Under the pieces are notes generated by a model, which saw only the letters and a list, made by a program, of their open reading frames with translations, did not search any database and was not told where the DNA came from. From Iodobacter arcticus (GTDB lineage Bacteria > Pseudomonadota > Gammaproteobacteria > Burkholderiales > Chitinibacteraceae), in contig NZ_JBHTBQ010000007.1 of NCBI RefSeq assembly GCF_042664895.1, positions 14,391-78,390 of the forward strand: a DNA stretch of 64,000 bases. The letters are read 5' to 3'. Each line of letters opens with the position of its first letter. The stretch's first letter is position 1. The position numbers were made by a program, and so were the translations under genes. Below are positions 25,317 through 33,663 of the stretch, one piece after another.

Positions 25317-26726
25317 ATGGCAAGCCGCAAGACAAAAGCCGCGAGTGTCACCAAGCTCTTCGTTCTGGATACCAATGTTTTAATGCACGACCCCACCTCC
25401 TTATTCCGTTTTGAGGAGCACGATCTCTTTCTACCGATGATGACTTTAGAAGAGCTCGACAACAACAAGAAAGGCACCTCCGAAGTCGCCCGCAACGCCC
25501 GACAAGCCAGCCGTTTCCTGGAAGAACTCATTTCCGGCAAAGAGCTTGATCTGCATGGCGGTGTGTTACTCAATATCGCCAGCAAGGGGCAAGCGCTAGG
25601 TCGGCTGTTTATGCAGACCGAAGCCATTACCAGCGTACTACCCGCCCAACTCCCTATGGGCAAGGCCGACAACCAGATTCTGGGCGTCGTCCACCACCTG
25701 CAACAAATGCACACCTCCCGCCAAGTGATCTTGGTTTCCAAAGACATCAATATGCGCATCAAGGCGCGGGCGATGGGCTTGGCGGCGGAAGATTACTTTA
25801 ACGATAAAGTTTTAGAAGATACCGATCTGCTTTACACCGGCATGCGCGAAATCAACCAGAAGTTCTGGGAGCGCAACGGCAAAGATCTGCAAAGCTGGCA
25901 AGAAGGCGGCCGCAGCTACTGGAAAATCAAAGGGCCAGATTGCAGCGAGCTTTACGTTAACCAACTGCTTTATCAGGCGGGCGACACGCCTTTATCTGCC
26001 CGCGTAGTCAATGTAGAAGGTAAAACAGCACTCATCGAAAGCCTGAAAGACTATAGCCACAACAAAAATGCCATCTGGGGCATCGTCGCCCGCAATCGCG
26101 AGCAAAACTTCGCACTCAACCTACTCATGAACCCCGATGTCGATTTTGTCTCGCTCCTTGGGCAGGCAGGCACGGGTAAAACGCTGCTGACACTGGCCGC
26201 CAGCCTTGCGCAAACGCTGGAATCCAAGATTTACAGCGAAATCATCATGACCCGCGTCACGGTTCCGGTTGGGGAAGACATCGGCTTCTTGCCCGGCACC
26301 GAAGAAGAGAAAATGATGCCGTGGATGGGGGCGCTGGAAGACAATCTAGATGTACTCAACCAATCAGACGCCGAAGCGGGGGACTGGGGCCGCGCCGCCA
26401 CGCGCGATTTAATCCGCTCACGCATTAAAGTAAAATCGCTCAACTTTATGCGCGGCCGCACCTTCCTCAAGAAATTTCTGATTATCGACGAGGCGCAAAA
26501 CTTAACCCCCAAGCAAATGAAAACCCTCATCACCCGCGCCGGCCCCGGCACCAAGGTGGTGTGCTTAGGCAACATCAGCCAGATCGATACCCCCTACCTC
26601 ACCGAAGGCAGCTCGGGACTGACTTATGTGGTCGATCGCTTTAAAACATGGGAGCACTCCGGCCACATCACCCTCACCCGAGGCGAAAGATCCAGATTGG
26701 CGGATTACGCGGCAGAGGCTTTGTAG
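25317..26726 (+). CDS. PIN domain-PhoH family ATPase (YlaK type)
   Basis: A 469-residue protein. The N-terminal PIN nuclease-like domain has LFVLDTNVLMHDPTSLFRF, MTLEELDNNKKG and LVSKDINMRIKARAMG, with the acidic metal ligands retained. The C-terminal PhoH ATPase has Walker A GQAGTGKTLL and Walker B FLIIDEAQNLTPKQMK. Homologues couple ATP-dependent RNA unwinding with RNA cleavage (PhoH2). I start it at the ATG at 25317 (ASRKTKAASVTKLF), 7-8 bases after AGGAG; the open frame begins 32 codons earlier. A terminator follows. Confidence 0.92.
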   Translation: MASRKTKAASVTKLFVLDTNVLMHDPTSLFRFEEHDLFLPMMTLEELDNNKKGTSEVARNARQASRFLEELISGKELDLHGGVLLNIASKGQALGRLFMQTEAITSVLPAQLPMGKADNQILGVVHHLQQMHTSRQVILVSKDINMRIKARAMGLAAEDYFNDKVLEDTDLLYTGMREINQKFWERNGKDLQSWQEGGRSYWKIKGPDCSELYVNQLLYQAGDTPLSARVVNVEGKTALIESLKDYSHNKNAIWGIVARNREQNFALNLLMNPDVDFVSLLGQAGTGKTLLTLAASLAQTLESKIYSEIIMTRVTVPVGEDIGFLPGTEEEKMMPWMGALEDNLDVLNQSDAEAGDWGRAATRDLIRSRIKVKSLNFMRGRTFLKKFLIIDEAQNLTPKQMKTLITRAGPGTKVVCLGNISQIDTPYLTEGSSGLTYVVDRFKTWEHSGHITLTRGERSRLADYAAEAL

Positions 26727-26747
26727 GGTTTTGGTTCTTTGCAAGAA

Positions 26748-26777
26748 TAAGGGTCTGCGCTGGCAGACCCTTTTTTA
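26748..26777 (+). terminator. Rho-independent terminator after phoH
   Basis: AAGGGTCTGC-GCTG-GCAGACCCTTTTTT follows the stop codon closely. Confidence 0.92.
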
Positions 26778-27205
26778 TTGCATATACGAAACGTGGTTCG
26801 AGACTATGGCATGGCTTGGTCAGCGCGGGTTGATAAAGCCTTAACCCGCCCTACAAGGCGACGAAAACCCAAATCTTGAACCACGGAGGACACAGAGAAC
26901 ACGGAGTTTCACGGAGAAAACCAGCCGATTTTTATAGGCTGTGCAAGTCGTTTTTCTTGCGCGCCGTTTTTCTGCGCAGAGGCTGAATGCAGTAAACCGT
27001 AGGGCGCAATAAGTCTGAGGCTTTATCCAGACGCATTGCGCCGTATCTGTGCAAACCACCTTGCGGCGTAATAAAGCCAAGCAAAAAACGCTTGGCTAGC
27101 GCCCTACGAATGACATGATTAAAAAATGGCTGATTGGGACATGACAAAAAACAACTAAAACAACTGGCTTCGAAAGTGAAAATTCGGGGTGTAAAAAATA
27201 ATACA
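26778..27205. repeat. Repeat-rich intergenic region between phoH and amn
   Basis: No gene is seen. The region holds a short palindrome GCGGGTTGATAAAGCCTTAA with CCCGCCCTAC after it (26824-26854), a stretch of ACACAGAGAAC/ACGGAG units (26882-26926) related to a repeat near 32,570, and a 111-base element with CGTAGGGCGC and GCGCCCTACG ends (26998-27108). These look like dispersed, non-coding repeats. Confidence 0.7.
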
Positions 27206-27241
27206 AAGCCGGTGCCGAGAGAATCTGGCACCGGCTTTGTC
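27206..27241 (-). terminator. Terminator after amn
   Basis: On the minus strand AAAGCCGGTGCC, a loop and GGCACCGGCTTTGTATTATTTTTT form a strong stem about 50 bases past the amn stop. Between stem and stop lies another small GTGCGCCCTAC palindrome. Confidence 0.85.
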
Positions 27242-27288
27242 TCTCAATGGCGCACTACGCTTCGCTTTGAGTGCGCCCTACGGAACGC

Positions 27289-28794
27289 TTACTGGAATGC
27301 GACTTCGGCAAAGCTTCTTAGCTTACGACTATGCAGCTGGCCTTCGCCTTGATCGCGCAGCAGCTCCATTGCTCTGATGCCAATCCGTAAATGCTGATCG
27401 ACCCGCTCGCGGTAGAAGTGGTTGGCCATGCCGGGGAGTTTGATTTCGCCGTGCAGCGGTTTATCACTCACGCAAAGCAAAGTACCGTAAGGCACACGGA
27501 ATCTGAAGCCGTTGGCAGCGATGGTGGCGCTTTCCATATCCAGCGCAATGGCACGACTTTGGCTAAAGCGTCTTTGCGGGCGATTATCGGGAAGCAGCTC
27601 CCAATTGCGGTTATCGGTGCTGGCCACGGTGCCGGTGCGCATAATGCGTTTGAGCTCGGCCCCTTTCATTTCGGTGATTTGCGATACGGCGGCTTCCAAA
27701 GCGAGCTGGATTTCTGCCAGAGCGGGCACCGGCACCCAGAGTGGCAAATCTTCGTCGAGCACATGATCTTCGCGCACATAGCCATGCGCCAGTACGTAAT
27801 CGCCCATTTGCTGCGAATTCCGCAGGCCCGCGCAATGGCCGAGCATAATCCACGCATGGGGGCGCAAGACGGCGATATGGTCGGTAATGGTCTTGGCATT
27901 AGCGGGGCCAACGCCGATATTTACCATGCTAATACCGGTGTTGTCTGCCCGAATCAAATGATAGGCTGGCATTTGTGGCAGGCGCGGTGGCGCTGCACCC
28001 AGCGCATCAATTACCTCGGCACTCAAGCCAACACGGCGGGTAATGACATTGCCCGGCTCTACAAAGGCAATATATTCGCTTGAGGGGTCTTCCATGCATT
28101 CATGGCCAAGGCGCACAAACTCATCGATATAGAACTGGTAATTGGTGAACAGCACAAAATTCTGAAAATGCTCGGGCACGGTGCCCGTGTAATGACGCAA
28201 GCGGTGCAGGGAGTAATCCACCCGCGCTGCAGTAAACAAAGACAGCGGCTCCGGCTCGCCCGGCTTAGGCTCGTAAGTGCCGTTGGCAATGCCATCATCC
28301 ATCGCGGATAAATCCGGCAAATCAAACATATCGCGCATCAGTTGGCGGCGCTCGGCCGTGAGCGTGCCTTCAATATGATCGTGCTCGGCAAAAGAGAAAT
28401 GCACCGGCATGGGCTGGGTGCTCACGCCGATTTCCAGCTCGTTCTGATGACTTTGTAAGAGCAGAGTAAATTGTTCAAGATAATATCTATCGTAAAGATC
28501 AGGGCGGGTTAAGGTGGTTTCAAAGCTGCCCGGCCCCGCCACAAAGCCATAGCTTAAATGCGCACTTTCATTAGTGAGCCTAGCTACGGTATCGGTTTGA
28601 ATTCTTACAAATGGATAATAGGCACGAACATGGCCGGGTAAGGTTTCCCCAGTCACAAAACGCTGCATCGCCTCGCGCAAATGCGCCACACTGCTTTCAT
28701 AAATCAAGCGCACTTGGGCAAGGGCATCGCGTGGATCGGTATGACGGGTCGGTGCAATAAATTCAGGTAGATAAGGCATACGTCGACGGCTCAT
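27289..28794 (-). CDS. amn: AMP nucleosidase
   Basis: Splits AMP into adenine and ribose-5-phosphate, regulating the adenylate pool. The 501-residue protein has the N-terminal AMN domain (PEFIAPTRHTDPRDAL, YYPFVRIQTD) and a C-terminal purine nucleoside phosphorylase-like domain with VNIGVGPANAKTITDHIA, HAWIMLGHCAGLR and LDMESATIAANGFRFRVP. The length is longer than plain phosphorylases and matches Amn. The ATG at 28794 has GGAG 8 bases upstream. Confidence 0.95.
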   Translation of the reverse strand: MSRRRMPYLPEFIAPTRHTDPRDALAQVRLIYESSVAHLREAMQRFVTGETLPGHVRAYYPFVRIQTDTVARLTNESAHLSYGFVAGPGSFETTLTRPDLYDRYYLEQFTLLLQSHQNELEIGVSTQPMPVHFSFAEHDHIEGTLTAERRQLMRDMFDLPDLSAMDDGIANGTYEPKPGEPEPLSLFTAARVDYSLHRLRHYTGTVPEHFQNFVLFTNYQFYIDEFVRLGHECMEDPSSEYIAFVEPGNVITRRVGLSAEVIDALGAAPPRLPQMPAYHLIRADNTGISMVNIGVGPANAKTITDHIAVLRPHAWIMLGHCAGLRNSQQMGDYVLAHGYVREDHVLDEDLPLWVPVPALAEIQLALEAAVSQITEMKGAELKRIMRTGTVASTDNRNWELLPDNRPQRRFSQSRAIALDMESATIAANGFRFRVPYGTLLCVSDKPLHGEIKLPGMANHFYRERVDQHLRIGIRAMELLRDQGEGQLHSRKLRSFAEVAFQ

Positions 28795-29222
28795 TGGGGC
28801 GTCTCCAGCTTTTTTTCATTGAAAGTACCAGACGAACAAATCTTTCTAGTCGCTCTATTCTACTTTTAAATAGATTACGTTTATCTTCTTTTATTGAAAT
28901 TCAAGGCTCTGACTTGACCCTATGCAAGCAGTTCACACAAATCCAAAAAATAGGTCTGTAGCCCACCTAGCAACCAAAGCGAAATGTTTCTCGTAGGGCG
29001 GATGAAACCCAATCCTATCAACTTAGCCATATCTCATGCCGTTGCCGCACAACTAACAAACATTGAGTCATCGTAGGGCGGGTGCAACCCGCCATTTTTC
29101 GTGTTTCAGTAAGGCTCGGCGGGTTTCACCCGCCCTACGATAATTCAACCTTTATCGTGGGCAGTCGTACCATCACCAACAACAAAATCAATAAGATTGA
29201 AACAAGCACCCTCTATTTAGAC
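28795..29222. other. Intergenic region with palindromic repeats
   Basis: No gene is seen. The part nearest amn is A/T-rich and probably carries its promoter. A half copy of the repeat family (CGTAGGGCGGATGAAACCC) lies at 28992-29010, and a complete palindrome lies at 29072-29139. Confidence 0.6.
29072..29139. repeat. Palindromic repeat (CGTAGGGCGGGTG ends)
   Basis: The 68-base element starts CGTAGGGCGGGTGCAACCCG and ends with CACCCGCCCTACG. Each arm can also fold on itself (GGCGGGTGCAACCCGCC; GGCGGGTTTCACCCGCC), giving a cruciform-like nested structure. Confidence 0.85.
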
Positions 29223-29223
29223 C

Positions 29224-29255
29224 AAAAAAAACCGAGCAAAAGCTCGGTTTTTTTA
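29224..29255 (-). terminator. Terminator after pta
   Basis: AAAAAAACCGAGC-AAAA-GCTCGGTTTTTTT is a strong hairpin just past the pta stop and works in either direction. Confidence 0.92.
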
Positions 29256-29266
29256 GAAAAGTACAA

Positions 29267-31312
29267 TTACGCAGCCAAATCCTGAGCCTGAATGGCGGTC
29301 AAGGCGATGGTAAAGACAATATCGTCGACCAAAGCGCCGCGCGACAGATCATTTACCGGTTTACGCAAGCCCTGCAACATCGGGCCAACGCTCACCACGT
29401 GGGCGCTACGTTGCACGGCTTTGTAAGTGGTATTGCCGGTATTTAGATCCGGGAACACAAACACCGTCGCTTTACCCGCCACCGCACTGCTTGGCGCTTT
29501 TTGAGCTGCCACTTCGGATACCGATGCCGCGTCATACTGCAATGGGCCATCTAATACCAGATCAGGATAAAGGCTATGCGCCAGTGCAGTGGCTTCACGC
29601 ACCTTATCAACATCCGCCCCAGCGCCTGAGATACCGGTACTGTAGCTAATCATCGCTACCTTAGGATCCACACCAAAAGCTCGAGCGCTATCGGCGCTTT
29701 GCTTGGCGATTTCTGCCAGTTGTGCGGCATTTGGATTAGGGTTGATCGCGCAATCGCCGTAAACCAAGACTTGCTCTGGCATCAGCATAAAGAATACCGA
29801 CGACACAATCGACGAGCCCGGCGCTGTTTTAATTAGCTGCAAGGCTGGGCGCACGGTGCTGGCGGTAGTGTGAATGGCGCCCGACACCAAGCCATCAACC
29901 TTATTTACGGCCAGCATCATTGTGCCCAGCACCACGGTATCTTCAAGCTGCTGCAAAGCCTGCCCTGCGGTCAAGCCTTTGCTCTTACGCAGCTCAACCA
30001 TTGGCTCTACATATTCATGGCGCACTACATCGGGATCAAGAATTTCCAAGCTTGCAGGCAGTACTACACCTTGAGCTGCAGCAATGGCTTCGATGGTGGC
30101 GCGCTTACCGAGCAATACGCAGTGGGCAATGCCTTTTTCTTCGCAAATAATGGCAGCACGAATGGTGCGTGGCTCTTCACCTTCAGGCAAGACCACGGTT
30201 TTGCGTACAGAGCGCGCTTTTTGAATCAGCTGATAGCGGAAAGCTGGTGGCGACATTCGCGTGGATGGCGGCACGTGCACCGCATTCATCAACATCGCCA
30301 TATCAATTTGCTCGGCTACTGCATCCAGCACCAGATTCATGCGCTCGCTATCATCCTCGGCCACAGCAGGGGGTAGCTGGGTGATCCGAATCGCGGTATT
30401 AAAACTATCGCTATCGGTACGCAGCACCGGAATACCACTGGTTAATGCCTGACGGGCCAGCTCCAGAATCCGATCATCAGGTTTGCTGGAATGCGTCAGC
30501 AGCAAGCCAGCCAATTGCACACCCTTACTTGCAGCTAAGGCCGTTGCCAGCATCACATCGTCTCGGTCGCCCGCGCTAATCACCAAGGCACCCGCTTTGA
30601 GGCGCTCAATCACTTCGGGCACCGAGCGCGCTGCAATCACGGTTTCTAATACGCGGCGATTAGCGATATCGCCCTCGATCAGGATTTCAGCATTTAGATG
30701 GCGAGCAATATCCAAGGTGCGTGGGGCGAGCAAAGCGGGCTCAAATTTAATCACGCCCCATAGCGCAATACCATCCAACTCATACTGCACGGATGCCGCA
30801 TCAAACTGAACTGGTGCTTTATTAAAAATCACCCCGGCCACTTTGCAGCCTTCATTTTTAAGCTGGCTTGCCGCAAGGCGGGACTCTGCAACGGCACCTG
30901 GCGCGCGGGCATTAGCCACCAAAATGACTTCTGCTTGTAAGCTACGCGCTACTTCATTATTTAGCCTTGCTGTAAAAGAGTTGCTTGGATCAAGGTGCAT
31001 CCCTTCCACAACCAATACATCTACATCGTGGGCAGCGCCCATGCAAAGGCTAACAATATCTTCCAATAACTCATCATTCTGCCCGGCAGATACGCGGGCA
31101 ATCACTTGCGCAATCGATAAGGATTGCGGGCATTCAATCTGGCAAATTTGTGCGGCAAAATGCGTGGAGCGCTCAATACCCTGCTGCTCTTGGGATACCG
31201 GTTTTACAAAACCGACTTTTAAGCCTTGATGTTGCAGGGCACGAACCACACCCAAAGAAACCGAAGTAAGTCCGACATTTTGTCGGGTTGGAGCCACAAA
31301 AAAGGTTTGCAT
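29267..31312 (-). CDS. pta: Phosphate acetyltransferase (long, BioD-like plus DRTGG form)
   Basis: Interconverts acetyl-CoA and acetyl phosphate. The 681-residue protein has an N-terminal P-loop-like BioD domain (FFVAPTRQNVGLTSVSLGVV), a central DRTGG domain (about 200-340) and the C-terminal catalytic PTA_PTB domain (RKTVVLPEGEEPRTIRAA, MISYSTGISGAGADVDKV, VFVFPDLNTGNTTYK). This long form is the Pta of many enteric and betaproteobacteria. The ATG has AGGA six bases upstream. No ackA is adjacent, although pta and ackA are often paired. Confidence 0.95.
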   Translation of the reverse strand: MQTFFVAPTRQNVGLTSVSLGVVRALQHQGLKVGFVKPVSQEQQGIERSTHFAAQICQIECPQSLSIAQVIARVSAGQNDELLEDIVSLCMGAAHDVDVLVVEGMHLDPSNSFTARLNNEVARSLQAEVILVANARAPGAVAESRLAASQLKNEGCKVAGVIFNKAPVQFDAASVQYELDGIALWGVIKFEPALLAPRTLDIARHLNAEILIEGDIANRRVLETVIAARSVPEVIERLKAGALVISAGDRDDVMLATALAASKGVQLAGLLLTHSSKPDDRILELARQALTSGIPVLRTDSDSFNTAIRITQLPPAVAEDDSERMNLVLDAVAEQIDMAMLMNAVHVPPSTRMSPPAFRYQLIQKARSVRKTVVLPEGEEPRTIRAAIICEEKGIAHCVLLGKRATIEAIAAAQGVVLPASLEILDPDVVRHEYVEPMVELRKSKGLTAGQALQQLEDTVVLGTMMLAVNKVDGLVSGAIHTTASTVRPALQLIKTAPGSSIVSSVFFMLMPEQVLVYGDCAINPNPNAAQLAEIAKQSADSARAFGVDPKVAMISYSTGISGAGADVDKVREATALAHSLYPDLVLDGPLQYDAASVSEVAAQKAPSSAVAGKATVFVFPDLNTGNTTYKAVQRSAHVVSVGPMLQGLRKPVNDLSRGALVDDIVFTIALTAIQAQDLAA

Positions 31313-31748
31313 AGATCATCCTCAGCACGTAACAAACTTTGCTACTAAAAAAACAAATTCAATAAAGAAAAAGACTGGCGGCGCATGGCAACAGACTGTA
31401 ATGCCCGCAAAGGCCGTCAATGTAGAACAAAGCGCCGCTTTTAGGTCGGCAACTTTCACACCTCGCGCACGAACTTTGTTCCATGTCATAAAAAAATGCT
31501 GCAACGCACCTAAATTTGCTTAAATGAAGAGAAATCTATGGCCGCCTGATGAGTTTAGCAGCCCCTCGTGTAAAAACAGCCGCGCCTTAGCAGCGCACTC
31601 CAGCACGAAGAAAGCTTAGCAAAAACTTAAGTAACCCTGTCACCCTGCTTTAAAACAAAGATTCGAGTTAGAATCGCATAGCACCATTTAGCACAACAGT
31701 CGCCTAGTCGACTAATCAGTCCTTCAATCAATCAGCCCGGTGAGATTT
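31313..31748. other. 436-base gap between pta and parA
   Basis: Divergent control region. A 60-codon minus-strand frame (31322-31504) has no protein-like features and is not called. A hexamer TAGAAT (31669-31674) inside the palindrome GATTCGAGTTAGAATC is a possible -10 for parA, but no good -35 goes with it. Confidence 0.4.
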
Positions 31749-32534
31749 ATGACGGTTATTGTCGTTTTTAATCAAAAAGGTGGCGTAGGCAAAACCACAG
31801 TCAGCGCCAACCTAGCCGCCGCCATCGCCAAAAATGGCGTAGAGCCGCTGCTTATTGATTTAGACCCGCAAGCCCACCTCACCTCGCTCTACGGCATAAA
31901 ACCCAAAAGCAGCCAAAGTATTTATCGCTTCTTTCAGGGCGCAAGTTCTTTATCTGATCTTATTATTAGCAGAGATGATGGCATCAATTTTGTGCCTTCG
32001 CATTTAGAGCTTGGAAAAGTAGACGCGCAGCTTACACGCCACAAAGATCATGTATGGCGGCTGAAGCTGGCACTCACCGCAGAAATGCTCTCTGGCTTTG
32101 GCCTGCCGATTATTATCGACTGCACTCCCACGTTGGGCGTGTTGTCATTTTCGGCCATGTTTGCCGCCGACATCATCCTAGCCCCCGTGGCCGCTGAATA
32201 CCTGGCCCTGAACGGTGCATTACAACTGGCGCAAACCCTGAAAGGGCTGGAGAAGTTTCAAGCCAGAAAACCAAGGCGTTTTCTGATTAACCGCTATACG
32301 CCAGGGCAAATCACCGCTGAAACGGTAGCAGGCCAGCTCACCAAGCATTTTCCGGGCGAAGTGCTTAAAACGCGGATCAGGGAGCAAGAGGCGCTCTCGG
32401 CGGCGGTGGGCAGCGGCGCAAACATCTTCGACTTCGCCCCTACTTCTGGCGCAGCGGCAGATTTTACTTTCTTACTGGATGAGCTGATCGAATCAAACCT
32501 CATCTCGCTATCGCTGGATTTGCCGTTTGAGTGA
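31749..32534 (+). CDS. ParA/Soj-family ATPase, orphan
   Basis: A 261-residue P-loop ATPase of the ParA/MinD class. The deviant Walker A NQKGGVGKTTVSANLA starts near residue 8. LLIDLDPQAHLTSLYG follows, then the IIDCTPTLGVLSFSAM Walker B region. ATG at 31749 after GGTGAG is used, not the GTG three codons upstream. There is no ParB partner or parS-like site next to it, so it is not the chromosome-partition pair; such orphan ParA proteins position other cargo (chemoreceptors, plasmids, secretion or storage structures). The cargo is not known. Confidence 0.82.
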   Translation: MTVIVVFNQKGGVGKTTVSANLAAAIAKNGVEPLLIDLDPQAHLTSLYGIKPKSSQSIYRFFQGASSLSDLIISRDDGINFVPSHLELGKVDAQLTRHKDHVWRLKLALTAEMLSGFGLPIIIDCTPTLGVLSFSAMFAADIILAPVAAEYLALNGALQLAQTLKGLEKFQARKPRRFLINRYTPGQITAETVAGQLTKHFPGEVLKTRIREQEALSAAVGSGANIFDFAPTSGAAADFTFLLDELIESNLISLSLDLPFE

Positions 32535-32558
32535 GGCTTTTTGATAAAGGCAGAAAGA

Positions 32559-32795
32559 TCTGTAGACACAGAGAACGCAGAGTTTAAAAGCAGAACACTG
32601 AGAAAACCCTATTTTTCCCAGAGCGTCACAAAGCAGGGCGGGCACGTTTTTGTGCCCACGCGACCTACATACCCACATGGCCATCACATTTGCCGCGCGG
32701 GCAAGCTAACCCTTTTGCCCACCCTACCCGCTTATGATTCCTCAGCTTTTTTTCTCTGTGTGCTCTGTGTCCTCACCGATCTCTGTGTCTACAGA
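32559..32795. repeat. ~237-base element with 16-base terminal inverted repeats (MITE-like)
   Basis: The ends are perfect inverted copies: TCTGTAGACACAGAGA (32559-32574) and TCTCTGTGTCTACAGA (32780-32795). Inside are GCAGGGCGGGCACG and GGGCAAGC...GCCCACCCTAC palindromic segments related to the other intergenic repeats here, and further CTCTGTGT units. There is no open reading frame of note. It sits between parA and the glycosylase. Confidence 0.7.
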
Positions 32796-32825
32796 CCTTT
32801 TTGACCTTACTCCCCACCGTCATCA

Positions 32826-33458
32826 TTAGTACTCCACCGGCACCGGATCCAAACTTCGCCATAGATACCATGTGGCGACGGTGCACCAAGGCTGCCACTT
32901 TTGCGCCAAGTCACGAATATTGTCTCGTGGTAGGCACTCTCCATCGTGGTAGAGCAGTGCAATGGCTTTGAGTAAGCCGATATCATCCAGCGGCAGCACA
33001 TTAGGGCGGAGCAGGTAGAAGATTAAAAACATCTCGGAGGTCCAGCGGCCTATGCCGCGAATATCCACCAATTTGCCAATCACCGCTTCGTCATCCAGAT
33101 CATGCCAAAGCGCGACGTCTAAGAGACCGGCTTGCTGGTGTTTGGCCAAATCGTAGAGGTATTCCACTTTGCGGGCCGATAAGCCGCAGGCGCGTAATTC
33201 TTCTACGCTGCTTTCTAATACGCGCTGGGCTTCGATTTTTTGCAGATGCGCAGCAAAGCGAGCCCATACCGAATCAGCAGCTTTTACAGAGATTTGCTGA
33301 CCGACTATGGCGCGGGCTAGCGTATGAAACACTTCGCCACGCCCTTCTAGGCTGATATTGGGATAGCTGGCAATTAAACTAGCCATCACAGGATCGACGG
33401 CGGCTAGCTCGGCAGTGGCTTGGTCCCAATAGGCAGGCTTTCCGTAAATAGCGCTCAT
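32826..33458 (-). CDS. DNA-3-methyladenine glycosylase II (AlkA-like HhH-GPD)
   Basis: Base-excision enzyme of 210 residues that removes alkylated bases. It has the core AlkA domain: LARAIVGQQISVKAADSVWARF, then the helix-hairpin-helix LVDIRGIGRWTSEMFLIF with the catalytic Asp in LPLDDIGLLKAI. The N-terminal TBP-like domain of E. coli AlkA is absent, as in the short bacterial and yeast Mag1-type proteins. It is transcribed towards the MITE-like element. Confidence 0.9.
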   Translation of the reverse strand: MSAIYGKPAYWDQATAELAAVDPVMASLIASYPNISLEGRGEVFHTLARAIVGQQISVKAADSVWARFAAHLQKIEAQRVLESSVEELRACGLSARKVEYLYDLAKHQQAGLLDVALWHDLDDEAVIGKLVDIRGIGRWTSEMFLIFYLLRPNVLPLDDIGLLKAIALLYHDGECLPRDNIRDLAQKWQPWCTVATWYLWRSLDPVPVEY

Positions 33459-33568
33459 TAGATCCTTTTAGGGCGTGGGGTTTTAGACTCAGCAGACAAA
33501 AAAATGGCGGGAGATAAGATTAAGCTTCGCTCATTCCTCTTCCGCCAACTTAGAACACTCAGTAGAAT

Positions 33569-33628
33569 TGTCATTCCCGAGCGTTTCTGTCGGGAATCCA
33601 GTGAATCTACTGGATTCCCGATATGACA
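33569..33628. repeat. Nested palindrome of the TGTCATTCCCG type
   Basis: TGTCATTCCCGA and TCGGGAATCCA are followed by TGGATTCCCGATATGACA. This gives overlapping stems ATTCCCGA/TCGGGAAT and TCGGGAATCCA/TGGATTCCCGA plus an outer TGTCAT/ATGACA pair. This style of GTCATTCCCG...GGGAATCC repeat is widespread in proteobacteria. It lies between the glycosylase and the pmbA end. Confidence 0.75.
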
Positions 33629-33663
33629 AGCAGCTTATTTCGGGTCATTACTATGAGCCAAAC

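Noticed and set aside
27391..28083. Long plus-strand frame inside amn (230 codons)
   Set aside because: It is antisense to a clearly identified AMP nucleosidase and shows no independent family motifs; the codon bias of amn explains it.
31322..31504. 60-codon minus-strand frame upstream of pta
   Set aside because: It has no convincing start signal or family features and lies in the pta/parA control region.
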